Assembly (NCBI RefSeq): GCF_007829335.1
Contig: NZ_VIWO01000004.1
Coordinates: forward strand, 248,001-312,000
Length of the DNA stretch: 64,000 bases
Origin: Chitinophaga polysaccharea
GTDB lineage: Bacteria; Bacteroidota; Bacteroidia; Chitinophagales; Chitinophagaceae
Direction: 5' to 3'
Under the pieces are notes generated by a model, which was not told the DNA's origin, searched no databases, and worked only from the letters and a program-made list of their open reading frames with translations. The translations under genes were made by a program, and so were the position numbers. This document shows positions 9,479-17,671 of this stretch, one piece after another (the first letter of the stretch is position 1; each line of letters opens with the position of its first letter).

Positions 9479-11458
9479 ATGTTATTGAAAAAAGTCATGC
9501 TGCCCGCATGTGTACTGTTACTGGCAGGCCACTCCCTTTTTGCCGTTACCCCCAGGGAGGTAGATGTTTGTATTTACGGTGGCACCTCCGCCGGCGTTAT
9601 TGCAGCCTATACCGCAAAGCAACTCCATAAAACGGTGCTGTTGATTTCACCGGATAAACACCTGGGTGGGCTTACCACCGGTGGGTTAGGGTATACTGAT
9701 ATCGGTAATAAATCTGCCATCACAGGCATTTCCCGCGATTTCTACCGCCGAATTGGCCAGCATTATGGTAAGCTGGAACAATGGATTTTTGAACCCCATG
9801 TAGCCGCCGATATTTTCCAGCAATATATTAATGCGGCTAAAGTGAATGTGCTGTATGAATATCAGCTCGGCAGTGTCCGCAAGAAAAATGGATATATTAC
9901 GGACATCACCGTGAAAGGTCGCACTTCGGAAGTGGTGAAAGCCAAAATGTTTATCGACTGTTCCTACGAAGGCGATTTAATGGCGAAAGCCGGCGTAGCC
10001 TACACGGTAGGTAGGGAAGCCAACAGCCTGTATCATGAAACGTATAATGGTGTGCAAATGATGCATGAACACCAGTTTCCTGATGGCGTGGATCCCTACA
10101 AAATTCCCGGCAAACCCGAAAGCGGGCTATTGTGGGGCATTAGTCCAGCTACTCTCGATGCTCCCGGCACCGGCGATAAAAAAGTGCAGGCTTACAATTA
10201 CAGGATTTGCCTGACTAATCAACCCAATAACCAAATACCAATCACCAAACCGGAAGACTATGATCCGTCCCGGTATGAGCTGTTGCTGCGACTACTCCCC
10301 AAATTAAATGCACCCACGCTGAATACCATTATGATCATCAGTTCTATGCCAGGCGGCAAAACCGATATTAATAACAAGGGCGCTTTTTCTACCGACATGA
10401 TAGGGATGAACTATGATTACCCGGAGGCAGATTATGCCGGGCGGCAACGTATTATAAAAGCACATGAAAACTATACGAAAGGACTGCTGTACTTTATTGG
10501 CCATGATGAACGTATGCCTGAACAGCTGCGCAAAGAAATGCTTACCTGGAGCTATCCAAAGGATGAATACGCCGATAATGGGCATTGGTCGCCGCAAATG
10601 TATGTAAGAGAAGTGCGCCGTATGGTAGGTGCTTACGTGATGACCCAGGCCAATTGCGAAGGGCATGAAAAGATCAATGACGGCATAGGCATGGCCGCTT
10701 ATACCATGGATTCGCACAACTGCCAGCGTATCGTGGTAAACGGGATGGTGAAAAATGAAGGGGATGTACAAAAGGGTGGATTTGGACCTTACCCGGTTTC
10801 CTACCGCGCTATCATTCCGAAAGCCAGCGATTGTAAAAACCTGCTGGTACCGGTGTGTTTATCTGCGTCTCATATTGCTTACGGGTCTATTCGCATGGAG
10901 CCGGTATTTATGGTACTGGGACAGTCGGCTGCTACCGCCGCTGCCGTGGCCATCGATGGCCACGCCTCAGTACAGGAGGTAGATGTAACGGCAGTACAAC
11001 GAATGCTGAAAGAAAATCCGCTGGCCAACAATAGTAAACCGGAGATCCTGGTAGACAACGATGATGAAGCCCATGTTGTGAAAAGCGGTTCCTGGAACCG
11101 GGTGACCTGGGGCGGCTATGGTCCTTCTTTTTTAGAGGATACGTCTAAGGGCGCGACGGACAAATTTATGCGCTTTTTACCGGAAGTGCCCGCGCAGGGC
11201 CGTTACAAGGTATATGCATATATTCCCAGGGTGCCCAATCATGCTACTGTTACCTGGGTAAAGATCAACAACGGGCAGCAGGAAACCAGGATACCTGTTA
11301 AATCGGAGTCGGTGAAAGTAGAAGGGCAGACTTCCGGAGAATGGGTGGATTTGGGAGCGCATACCCTGAGTGCAGGTAAAAATACTTATGTAGAAATCAG
11401 CAACCGGGAATCTGATGGGGTAGTAGTAGCAGATGCTATTTTATTTATTCCGGAATAA
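9479..11458 (+). CDS. Secreted FAD-dependent oxidoreductase with golvesin-like C-terminal domain
   Basis: 659 residues. A signal peptide (about 1-22, ending 'SLFAV') is followed at once by a Rossmann beta-alpha-beta unit, 'VDVCIYGGTSAGVIAAYTA', whose GGTSAG turn fits the FAD-binding glycine motif. 'HLGGLTTGGLGYTDIG' and 'MFIDCSYEGDLMAKAGVAYTVGRE' are typical of the FAD-dependent oxidoreductase family PF12831. The last 120 or so residues ('GRYKVYAYIPRV' to 'VVADAILFIPE') look like a golvesin/xanthan lyase-type beta-sandwich, which is often a carbohydrate-binding part. Secreted members in Bacteroidota are common in polysaccharide loci, but the substrate is unknown. The gene is monocistronic and ends at a strong hairpin. 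Confidence 0.85.
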   Translation: MLLKKVMLPACVLLLAGHSLFAVTPREVDVCIYGGTSAGVIAAYTAKQLHKTVLLISPDKHLGGLTTGGLGYTDIGNKSAITGISRDFYRRIGQHYGKLEQWIFEPHVAADIFQQYINAAKVNVLYEYQLGSVRKKNGYITDITVKGRTSEVVKAKMFIDCSYEGDLMAKAGVAYTVGREANSLYHETYNGVQMMHEHQFPDGVDPYKIPGKPESGLLWGISPATLDAPGTGDKKVQAYNYRICLTNQPNNQIPITKPEDYDPSRYELLLRLLPKLNAPTLNTIMIISSMPGGKTDINNKGAFSTDMIGMNYDYPEADYAGRQRIIKAHENYTKGLLYFIGHDERMPEQLRKEMLTWSYPKDEYADNGHWSPQMYVREVRRMVGAYVMTQANCEGHEKINDGIGMAAYTMDSHNCQRIVVNGMVKNEGDVQKGGFGPYPVSYRAIIPKASDCKNLLVPVCLSASHIAYGSIRMEPVFMVLGQSAATAAAVAIDGHASVQEVDVTAVQRMLKENPLANNSKPEILVDNDDEAHVVKSGSWNRVTWGGYGPSFLEDTSKGATDKFMRFLPEVPAQGRYKVYAYIPRVPNHATVTWVKINNGQQETRIPVKSESVKVEGQTSGEWVDLGAHTLSAGKNTYVEISNRESDGVVVADAILFIPE

Positions 11459-11480
11459 ACGCAAGCATATGCGATAATAA

Positions 11481-11538
11481 TACCGGGTAGCGGCATTGTT
11501 TGTAGGAGTAAACAATGCCATTGCCCGGTATTTTTTTT
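11481..11538 (+). terminator. Terminator between the oxidoreductase and the lanthipeptide precursor
   Basis: Nested stems are present: TACCGGG...CCCGGTA outside and GGCATTGTTT...AAACAATGCC inside, followed by eight or more T on the plus strand. The minus-strand precursor gene ends at 11540, so the hairpin probably serves both converging transcripts. Confidence 0.8.
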
Positions 11539-11539
11539 G

Positions 11540-11674
11540 TCAGCAATCGAAGGTGTAATGCGTGGTAGTAGTAAAGACAGTAGTGGTAGGAATTTTCTGT
11601 CCTTGCGCATTACCATTTAATTTGGCCACCTTTACGGCGCCCAGGGTCATTTTTTTTGCTTGTTGCTTTTTCAT
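11540..11674 (-). CDS. Class I lanthipeptide precursor, threonine-rich core with one cysteine
   Basis: A 44-residue peptide. The leader 'KKMTLGAVKVAKL' matches the K-K-[LM]-[TN]-L-G-x-x-K-V-A-x-L pattern of the two precursors on the other strand. The core after 'NGNAQGQKIP' holds eight Thr and ends 'TTTTHYTFDC', with a single terminal Cys. In class I pathways LanB dehydrates Ser/Thr and LanC joins Cys to the product; here only one thioether ring could form and most Thr would remain as dehydrobutyrine or unmodified. The gene lies 10 bases downstream of lanB on the same strand, so the two are co-transcribed. The matching leader and operon position make this a confident call despite its size. 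Confidence 0.85.
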   Translation of the reverse strand: MKKQQAKKMTLGAVKVAKLNGNAQGQKIPTTTVFTTTTHYTFDC

Positions 11675-11684
11675 ACTCAAATTT

Positions 11685-14600
11685 TTATTTAGTGATTAAT
11701 AGAGGCTTTGTTGCTTGTTGCTTTTGTGCGATCGCGAGCCGGGATTCATAATACCGGTGCAGGAAATGATAGAGCACCAGTTCATGTTTACGCTGGTTGG
11801 ACAACAGTATGCGGTTAAGGAACATGTGTAAGTAACTCGACAGCAGGTCATCATTTCCCTTGATGCCGGTTTCCTGCAGCAGCTGTTTTATTTTTCCGGA
11901 TCGGGTGTCGAAGAAAGCGATAGCGGTGGAGATGTCGTTATCGTTGTCTTGTGCAGAATCGAGAAAGCTGCTGACAGGGCGCATTTCCGCACGGTATTTA
12001 TCGTTGAGCTGCAATAGCAACGGCTTCCCTCCGCCAAATTCTTCAAAGAAACCTAACTGCAATTTTTTTAGCAGTGCTACTTTGTGCGGAAGACGATAAC
12101 CAAAATCGTCCAGCAGGCTATCCATCCCACGCAGTGCAAGTTTCCAGCGATATGCTTCTCCTTCTTCTTCTTCCAGCAGATCGATAATGCCTGTTACACA
12201 TTCACTGTCGTAATGGAAAATATCTTCGCTGAACGTCATGGTATGGATGCCATATCGTTCAATTTCCCGTTCATAAGTATCTGTCTGCATGCGATACAGT
12301 TGCCCGTTCCCGATATAAGGTGCAAGGTGTTCATGTAGTTTTTCCATCACTGTTTTCCAGAACCCTTTGTCGGTGGTGTGATGGAACCTGACCCGCAGGT
12401 GATGATCCGGATCGGTGTAGCGGATGAAGAACCACTTGTCGATGAGCTTTTCTTCCTGCATGGATAGTGCAAGAGGGCGTATCACTGATTTCAGGAGGGA
12501 TTCGGCGTTCCGGGTACCGGTGTACAATTTTACATACAGCCATTCGCTGCCGGTGGCAAATTTCCTGGTGGGTAAAGTACCGGAAGTTGATGCCGGGTAA
12601 ATATTGGTATCTTTTTTATTTTTTTCGGAAGAGATATTCTTTAGCGGGATGATCAACTCGTTGGTATGTTTCCCGTCAGTTCCCGTTATCCAGCAGTTGT
12701 CGGGTGTATGGAGGTATTCCTGCAGGGTGACTTGTTCTTTTTTGAGCAGTTGTGTTACCAACAGGTGCACGGATACTTCGTTGTGGAGATCTGCAGGCAG
12801 TTCATTGTCGCCTTCCTTGATGACCACATACCGAGGAAGCTCCAGTTGTGCGCTGATTTCCCGGAAGAGGGTCATATAATCCCCTGCTGCTGCGCCGGCG
12901 AGTGCGGCGTAGTTTTTTTTATGCAGCACCCAGGTGCTTTTACTGAGAATAATATTGCCGTATTGTACGCGGGGAAGGAAAGAGATATCGCCGGGAATCT
13001 GCCAGCGCCACATAATGCCGGTGTGATAGTCCTGTTGTTGCAGGTCGCACAGGAATTTGTATACAGGGAGCCCCTGGTGGTAGTTGTGTGCGGTGCTAAG
13101 CCGGGGAACGACGATCTTGTCCAGTTTTTTAGATCGCAGCACGACTTTGTTATTTTGTACGCTTACCATCAGGTCGGAGAGTAGTAATTGACAATCATCC
13201 GGTGTAGCGCTGTTGGCCAGGTACACGATTTCATATTTCCTGAGTCGGGGACGCATCAATATATTGCCGGTTCTGGATTCGGGGAGGTGCACCACTTCCG
13301 CGTAGATTTTTTCCGGGTCGGCGGCTTCTTCCTCCTGCAGGCATGCCTGCACTTTCGCCAGTAATTTCTCGTCGCCGTGACAAAATCTGCCGAGCAGGTT
13401 GGCAGCGGAGGGACCGGAGCAGCCGCTCATATCAAACAGGTAGTGCCCATGATCGATGTCGGCCGCGCTGCTGGCCAATATACTACCCATCAGGTACATA
13501 CTGTGTGGCAGAATGGGATTGGTATCCGTATCTTTTAGCGTATCCAGTTGTTCCCGGGTAAGGGTAATGGTTTGTTTACGTTGTTGCAGGCAGGTCAGCA
13601 GCTGTTGCAGCTGGAAGTCCTGCATTTTGGTGTGGGGTTGGTTATTCGCCGGTGCTTGTTTTATAATATGCACATCGTCTACCAGTGGTGTATGATCGGA
13701 TCCGCTGCCGGAGTAGGAGCCATACCCGATGCCAGCTTCGGTGTCGAGCGCCAGGCTGAGCGGAATTTCCTGTTCTTCATAGCGCTGACGGAATGCCTGG
13801 CAGAACTGTTGCAGGTCGGTATTTTGTTGTTGAGTGGCCAGTTTCCATAGTTGTCCCATTTGAGCAGAGAGTTCATTTACGACGGTGTGGCTCAATTGAT
13901 TGCTGTTGGTGGCCAGAAACAGGTCTGTTTGTACCAGGTCTTTATTGTTGGTATCGGGTAATAGTGATTTAACGAGTGCATGGGCAGCCGTATATTTCTC
14001 AACGCCGGTGTGCTGCGTCTGTAGTATTTTTTGCAGTTGAGACAAGGGCCTGGTCCATGTTTCTGCTTCCGGGAGCGTAGCGAGGCGGTTTACCAGTTGC
14101 ACAAAAAATTCCTCTCCGGTAACCGTCGGTTCCAGTTCGCTCACCAGTAGCTGATGTTCGAGTAGTTCAGCTGTAAATTCGGCGGCTTCTTCAGCAGTGA
14201 TATCTGCGCTGGTGATGCTGTCACGTATTTCGCCCAACCGGGCGCCGGTAGTGGCGGTAGCCAGCATTTGGTCGAGGTAGGGACTTTTATTGACGGCAGT
14301 AAGAAAGTAAGTGCGGATTTTATTTTTGATGCTGTATGCGGCGTAGCGGTAATGTGCGCCGGTGGCATATAGTGAGTTGTTGGGATAATAGCGCAGTTGT
14401 TCCCGGATAGCAGGGGTGGCGGTGATGGTAGCGGCCAGTTCTGCTACGTAGTTCATATCCAGGCGGCAATGTTTTTTATGCGCGGTTTTTTCCTGCAGTT
14501 GAATGCTGGTATGATCGGTGGTTTCACCGGTAGCACAGCCGGCAAAGAGGCCGTAGGGTGTACAGCGGGTGCTCATCCTGAGCAGGTAGCGATAAAGTGT

Positions 14601-14834
14601 GAGGGCCAGTTTATATTGGTCTTTTTCACTGATGCCGGTGTCGTGTTGCCACTTTTGCCATTCCTGGTACAGCTCCGGGGAAGCAATGTAAATAGCTTCC
14701 TGCAGGCAGGGGTCCAGGAAAATATCTTTGATCACAGTAGAAAGTGTGGCATTAGTGATATGGCTTAATTGCTGGATAGTATTAACAGGTAAGAGTGGCG
14801 ATCTTACCACATAGAAATTTTCAGCTCTGATCAT
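11685..14834 (-). CDS. lanB: Lantibiotic dehydratase LanB, full length (glutamylation plus elimination domains)
   Basis: 1049 residues, the usual size for a complete class I LanB. Residues about 1-700 form the glutamyl-tRNA-dependent N-terminal domain: 'YVVRSPLLPVNTI', 'YRYLLRMSTRCTPYGLFAGCATG' near 85-110, and 'FLPRVQYGNIILSKSTW'. From about 750 the elimination domain begins ('EWLYVKLYTGTRNAESLLKSV', 'WFFIRYTDPDHHLRVRFH') and runs to the end; this is also known as the thiopeptide-type bacteriocin biosynthesis domain. The enzyme glutamylates Ser/Thr of the precursor core and eliminates glutamate to give dehydroamino acids. It is transcribed away from two precursors and lanC and toward its own precursor at 11540-11674. 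Confidence 0.95.
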   Translation of the reverse strand: MIRAENFYVVRSPLLPVNTIQQLSHITNATLSTVIKDIFLDPCLQEAIYIASPELYQEWQKWQHDTGISEKDQYKLALTLYRYLLRMSTRCTPYGLFAGCATGETTDHTSIQLQEKTAHKKHCRLDMNYVAELAATITATPAIREQLRYYPNNSLYATGAHYRYAAYSIKNKIRTYFLTAVNKSPYLDQMLATATTGARLGEIRDSITSADITAEEAAEFTAELLEHQLLVSELEPTVTGEEFFVQLVNRLATLPEAETWTRPLSQLQKILQTQHTGVEKYTAAHALVKSLLPDTNNKDLVQTDLFLATNSNQLSHTVVNELSAQMGQLWKLATQQQNTDLQQFCQAFRQRYEEQEIPLSLALDTEAGIGYGSYSGSGSDHTPLVDDVHIIKQAPANNQPHTKMQDFQLQQLLTCLQQRKQTITLTREQLDTLKDTDTNPILPHSMYLMGSILASSAADIDHGHYLFDMSGCSGPSAANLLGRFCHGDEKLLAKVQACLQEEEAADPEKIYAEVVHLPESRTGNILMRPRLRKYEIVYLANSATPDDCQLLLSDLMVSVQNNKVVLRSKKLDKIVVPRLSTAHNYHQGLPVYKFLCDLQQQDYHTGIMWRWQIPGDISFLPRVQYGNIILSKSTWVLHKKNYAALAGAAAGDYMTLFREISAQLELPRYVVIKEGDNELPADLHNEVSVHLLVTQLLKKEQVTLQEYLHTPDNCWITGTDGKHTNELIIPLKNISSEKNKKDTNIYPASTSGTLPTRKFATGSEWLYVKLYTGTRNAESLLKSVIRPLALSMQEEKLIDKWFFIRYTDPDHHLRVRFHHTTDKGFWKTVMEKLHEHLAPYIGNGQLYRMQTDTYEREIERYGIHTMTFSEDIFHYDSECVTGIIDLLEEEEGEAYRWKLALRGMDSLLDDFGYRLPHKVALLKKLQLGFFEEFGGGKPLLLQLNDKYRAEMRPVSSFLDSAQDNDNDISTAIAFFDTRSGKIKQLLQETGIKGNDDLLSSYLHMFLNRILLSNQRKHELVLYHFLHRYYESRLAIAQKQQATKPLLITK

Positions 14835-15072
14835 GGCGCAAGGTCAACATTAGGTGTTGAAGGTACCGATTCCGTCTATGGCAGACCATCACGTAAAACA
14901 GGTAAATTTTAATAGGAGTATTTAAAAATCACGTTTTTCCGTGAGCTGCCGTCTCTAAGTTTCTCCCTACTTTTATAGCAAATCCTGTAAGCCCGTGTTG
15001 GTCACCCTATTTAATTAAACCTGTAAACCTGCCCGCTTTATTGTCTTTTATTTTTCACCACATAAATTTTGC

Positions 15073-15231
15073 ATGATGAGAAAAACACCAATTAAGAAAC
15101 TTACGTTGGGTAAGTTGAAAGTAGCCAAATTAAGTCTCCGCGAATCTGCTGATGTAAAAGCGCCTACTTATACTGGTTGCAGTTTATTTGCGAAATGTCC
15201 TCCTCCTATTTCAAAGGATACTTGTTTCTAA
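15073..15231 (+). CDS. Class I lanthipeptide precursor with three core cysteines
   Basis: 52 residues if the first of two adjacent ATG codons is used (15073 or 15076). The leader 'IKKLTLGKLKVAKLSL' is very close to those of the other two precursors. The core 'APTYTGCSLFAKCPPP' followed by 'ISKDTCF' has Cys36, Cys42 and Cys51, with Thr32, Thr34, Ser37, Ser47 and Thr50 as dehydration candidates; the PPP run may space two ring systems. It is the first gene of the plus-strand arm, divergent from lanB, with 238 bases between them. Confidence 0.87.
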   Translation: MMRKTPIKKLTLGKLKVAKLSLRESADVKAPTYTGCSLFAKCPPPISKDTCF

Positions 15232-15295
15232 GTAAACAACCGGGAGTAATGCCGTTTTTCTTCAACAATTAACTGTACTGCTTAAAAATCAGTTT

Positions 15296-15478
15296 ATGAA
15301 AAAAGTCACCGCGAAAAAACTTAACCTGGGTAAAATAAAAGTTGCTGCGTTGTCATCGCAGCCAAATGCGCCGCAAATGGCTGCTACCGGCGTGCTTTGC
15401 GTCATTTCTTTCCGGGTATGCACAGATAACATGAGCCAGGGAGCTCCTATCTGCAGCGTGGATTCCTGCCGTTTTTAA
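15296..15478 (+). CDS. Class I lanthipeptide precursor with four core cysteines
   Basis: 60 residues. The leader 'KKLNLGKIKVAAL' fits the shared pattern. After a spacer 'SSQPNAPQMA' the core contains Cys35, Cys42, Cys53 and Cys58 with several Ser and Thr (Thr31, Ser38, Thr43, Ser47, Ser54, Ser57), enough for up to four thioether rings. It lies 64 bases after the previous precursor and about 190 bases before lanC, and is probably on the same transcript. The core is unlike the other two, so one LanB/LanC pair seems to serve three unrelated substrates. Confidence 0.88.
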   Translation: MKKVTAKKLNLGKIKVAALSSQPNAPQMAATGVLCVISFRVCTDNMSQGAPICSVDSCRF

Positions 15479-15602
15479 CGGTCGCTTTTTATACCCCGGC
15501 AGGGCATAGGTGTGCCGCCTGCCGGGTATATTTTCCGGCGTGGATACGTAGAGGTTATTACCCGGCGTATGCGCCCGGATTTATACTTACCAACTGAACT
15601 GT

Positions 15603-15643
15603 ATGGCAAAACATGTACGCGCAAGCAATACATGTTTTGCCAT
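15603..15643 (+). repeat. Perfect 15-bp inverted repeat between the precursors and lanC
   Basis: ATGGCAAAACATGTA (15603-15617) and its exact complement TACATGTTTTGCCAT (15629-15643) flank an 11-base loop. It lies 28 bases before the lanC start. No T-run follows, so it may act as an RNA-processing or partial termination element that keeps precursor mRNA in excess of lanC mRNA, or as an operator. Confidence 0.7.
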
Positions 15644-15670
15644 TATATATTTAATAACGGAATCAATTAT

Positions 15671-16885
15671 ATGGATCAAAGAGAAGCAGCCGTATTGCTG
15701 CTGCGAAGGATTTGCGGAGAACTGGACCAGTTTATCGCCACCGATACGCATGCGGGACTGCTGGGCGGCTATACCGGCGCAGCATTATTTTATGCATATT
15801 ATTTTCAGCTTACCGGCGAGGAGCAACACCTGGATAAAGCAGCGGCCGTAGTGGAAAAATGCTTGTTGGCTTTATCGGATACACCCATGGATGGTTCCCA
15901 TTGCAGCGGGATGGCGGGTATCGCCTGGTGCCTGCAGCACCTGGGCACCCTGGGATTGCTGGATACGGCCGACGCTGCCGATGCTTTTACAGAAATTGAT
16001 GCAGGCGTGGCAGATTTTATGGCTGCCGAACTGGCGGCAGGACGGAATGATTTTCTGCACCAGGGCCTGGGGGGCGCATTGTATTTCCTGGAACGCTGGC
16101 CGGCAACGGAGGCAGCGGCGCCATTGGAGGAACTGATACGGCACCTGGAAGATACGGCGCTGACACTGACAGGGGGCATTGCCTGGAAGGACAATTTTTC
16201 CAGCACCAGCGAAGCAAATAAAGGCCAGGATCTTTTTAACCTGGGATTGGCGCATGGGGTACCGGCTATCATATCGGTGCTGGCCCGCTGCTATGAAAAG
16301 AACATTGCCCGCCACCGGGTACTCCCATTGTTGAACGGCAGTATATCCTGGTTGCTGCAAACCAGGAACCTGGCCAGCCCGGTAGGACAGTCGCAGTTTC
16401 CCACGCTGATAAATGCGGCCGGCGACGTAGTAGGCGCGGCACACAGCCGCCTGGGCTGGTGCTACGGCGACCTGGGCATAGCAGCCACGCTGTTGGGAGC
16501 AGGGCATCGGTTACAACGGGGCGACTACCAGCACGAGGCCTTGCTGGTATTCCGCCAGGTGGCCCGCGAACGCAATGTAAAGAACGGGGCGGTGCATGAT
16601 GCATGCATGTGTCATGGCAGCGCGGGGATTGCACATATCCTGCAACAGGCAGGCTTGTATTACGGAGATGAGCAGCTGCTATCGGCTTCGCAATACTGGT
16701 GGAAAACAACCCTGGAAATGAATACCTGGGCCGATGGTCCGGCAGGTTTCAAGTTTTATCATCATCCCGACTTTATAAGTAGTCATAATATGCTGGAAGG
16801 TATTGCCGGTATTGGCTTATCGCTGATCAGTTTTGCCGATACCACTATTAAGCCTGCCTGGCAGGAAAGCCTGTTGATATTTTAA
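15671..16885 (+). CDS. lanC: Lanthionine synthetase C family protein (LanC cyclase)
   Basis: 404 residues from the ATG at 15671. The open frame reaches back to 15512, but that stretch covers the inverted repeat and has no LanC character, so the internal start is preferred. The alpha-toroid repeats show the expected motifs: 'GYTGAALFYAYYF', 'HCSGMAGIAWCLQHLG', 'GLAHGVPAIISVL', the zinc ligand Cys in 'GWCYGDLGIAATLL' (near residue 264), the Cys-His zinc pair in 'CMCHGSAGIAHIL' (near 313), and 'MLEGIAGIGLSL' at the C-terminus. LanC adds core cysteines to dehydrated residues made by LanB. Together with the divergent lanB this gives a complete modification pair; no transporter or protease follows. 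Confidence 0.93.
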   Translation: MDQREAAVLLLRRICGELDQFIATDTHAGLLGGYTGAALFYAYYFQLTGEEQHLDKAAAVVEKCLLALSDTPMDGSHCSGMAGIAWCLQHLGTLGLLDTADAADAFTEIDAGVADFMAAELAAGRNDFLHQGLGGALYFLERWPATEAAAPLEELIRHLEDTALTLTGGIAWKDNFSSTSEANKGQDLFNLGLAHGVPAIISVLARCYEKNIARHRVLPLLNGSISWLLQTRNLASPVGQSQFPTLINAAGDVVGAAHSRLGWCYGDLGIAATLLGAGHRLQRGDYQHEALLVFRQVARERNVKNGAVHDACMCHGSAGIAHILQQAGLYYGDEQLLSASQYWWKTTLEMNTWADGPAGFKFYHHPDFISSHNMLEGIAGIGLSLISFADTTIKPAWQESLLIF

Positions 16886-17011
16886 ACTTGTCGTGAGAAG
16901 GAATCCCTGATTTTTTTTATTATCTTACAATACTATAGTAAATGAGCTATTCACTTGTTTACCCAGCTCAGAATGCCACAGCACATACACGTTACAACAA
17001 ATTGAAGAACC

Positions 17012-17626
17012 ATGATCCGTATATATTTTGTTGATGATCATCCATTGATCCTTGAGGGCTTGAGATCCTTGCTTGGCAGGGAAACCGATATACAATTAGC
17101 AGGCGAAACCCGGACTGGCACATCCTGCCTCCGCTTCCTGGATCAGCACCCCGCCGATGTAGTATTACTGGACACTTCCCTGCCGGATATCAGCGGAGCC
17201 GAACTTTGTGCCAGCATAAAAAAAAGATACCCCGCCGTAGCCGTATTGGGATTGAGCTATCATAAAAATGACCGGAGTATAGCCGGATTACTCGACAGCG
17301 GCGCCAGCGGATGCCTGATGAAAAATGCCGATAGAGAAGAATTACTTAAAGCCATTCATGATGTATACTCAGGGAATATGTATTTGTCGGCCGAACTGAA
17401 ACAGGCGCTGAAAGACGAGTGCGCCCATCATCTGCACATTACCAAAAGAGAAAAAGAGGTATTGCGGCTCATCGCCAGCGGACATACCAATCATGAAATA
17501 GCAGAGCAATTATTTATCAGCTCCGATACGGTAGACAGCCACCGCCGTAACCTGTTGGGGAAGTTTAATGCACGTAATACAGCCATGCTGATTAAATGTG
17601 CCGTAGATAACAAGGTGTTATTATAA
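17012..17626 (+). CDS. NarL/LuxR-family response regulator
   Basis: 204 residues. The receiver domain (1-120) has the acidic pair Asp8-Asp9 ('FVDDHP'), phospho-acceptor Asp54 ('VVLLDTSLPDISG'), a Ser in 'GLSYHK' and Lys in 'CLMKNA'. A LuxR-type helix-turn-helix follows: 'TKREKEVLRLIASGHTNHEI' and 'LFISSDTVDSHRRNL'. No histidine kinase is next to it. It lies 126 bases after lanC in the same direction and could regulate the lanthipeptide cluster, but nothing in the sequence proves this. Confidence 0.93.
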   Translation: MIRIYFVDDHPLILEGLRSLLGRETDIQLAGETRTGTSCLRFLDQHPADVVLLDTSLPDISGAELCASIKKRYPAVAVLGLSYHKNDRSIAGLLDSGASGCLMKNADREELLKAIHDVYSGNMYLSAELKQALKDECAHHLHITKREKEVLRLIASGHTNHEIAEQLFISSDTVDSHRRNLLGKFNARNTAMLIKCAVDNKVLL

Positions 17627-17631
17627 GCCGG

Positions 17632-17668
17632 AAGCGGTCAACTCCGGTATACGCCGGAGTTGACGCTT
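17632..17668. terminator. Bidirectional terminator hairpin
   Basis: GTCAACTCCGG (17637-17647) pairs with CCGGAGTTGAC (17654-17664), extended by AAGC/GCTT around one bulged G. It lies between the converging response-regulator and stress-protein genes. T-runs are weak on both sides. Confidence 0.65.
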
Positions 17669-17671
17669 ACA

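Noticed and set aside
15512..15670. Upstream extension of the lanC frame
   Set aside because: It crosses the 15-bp inverted repeat and has no LanC similarity; the ATG at 15671 begins a natural LanC N-terminus.
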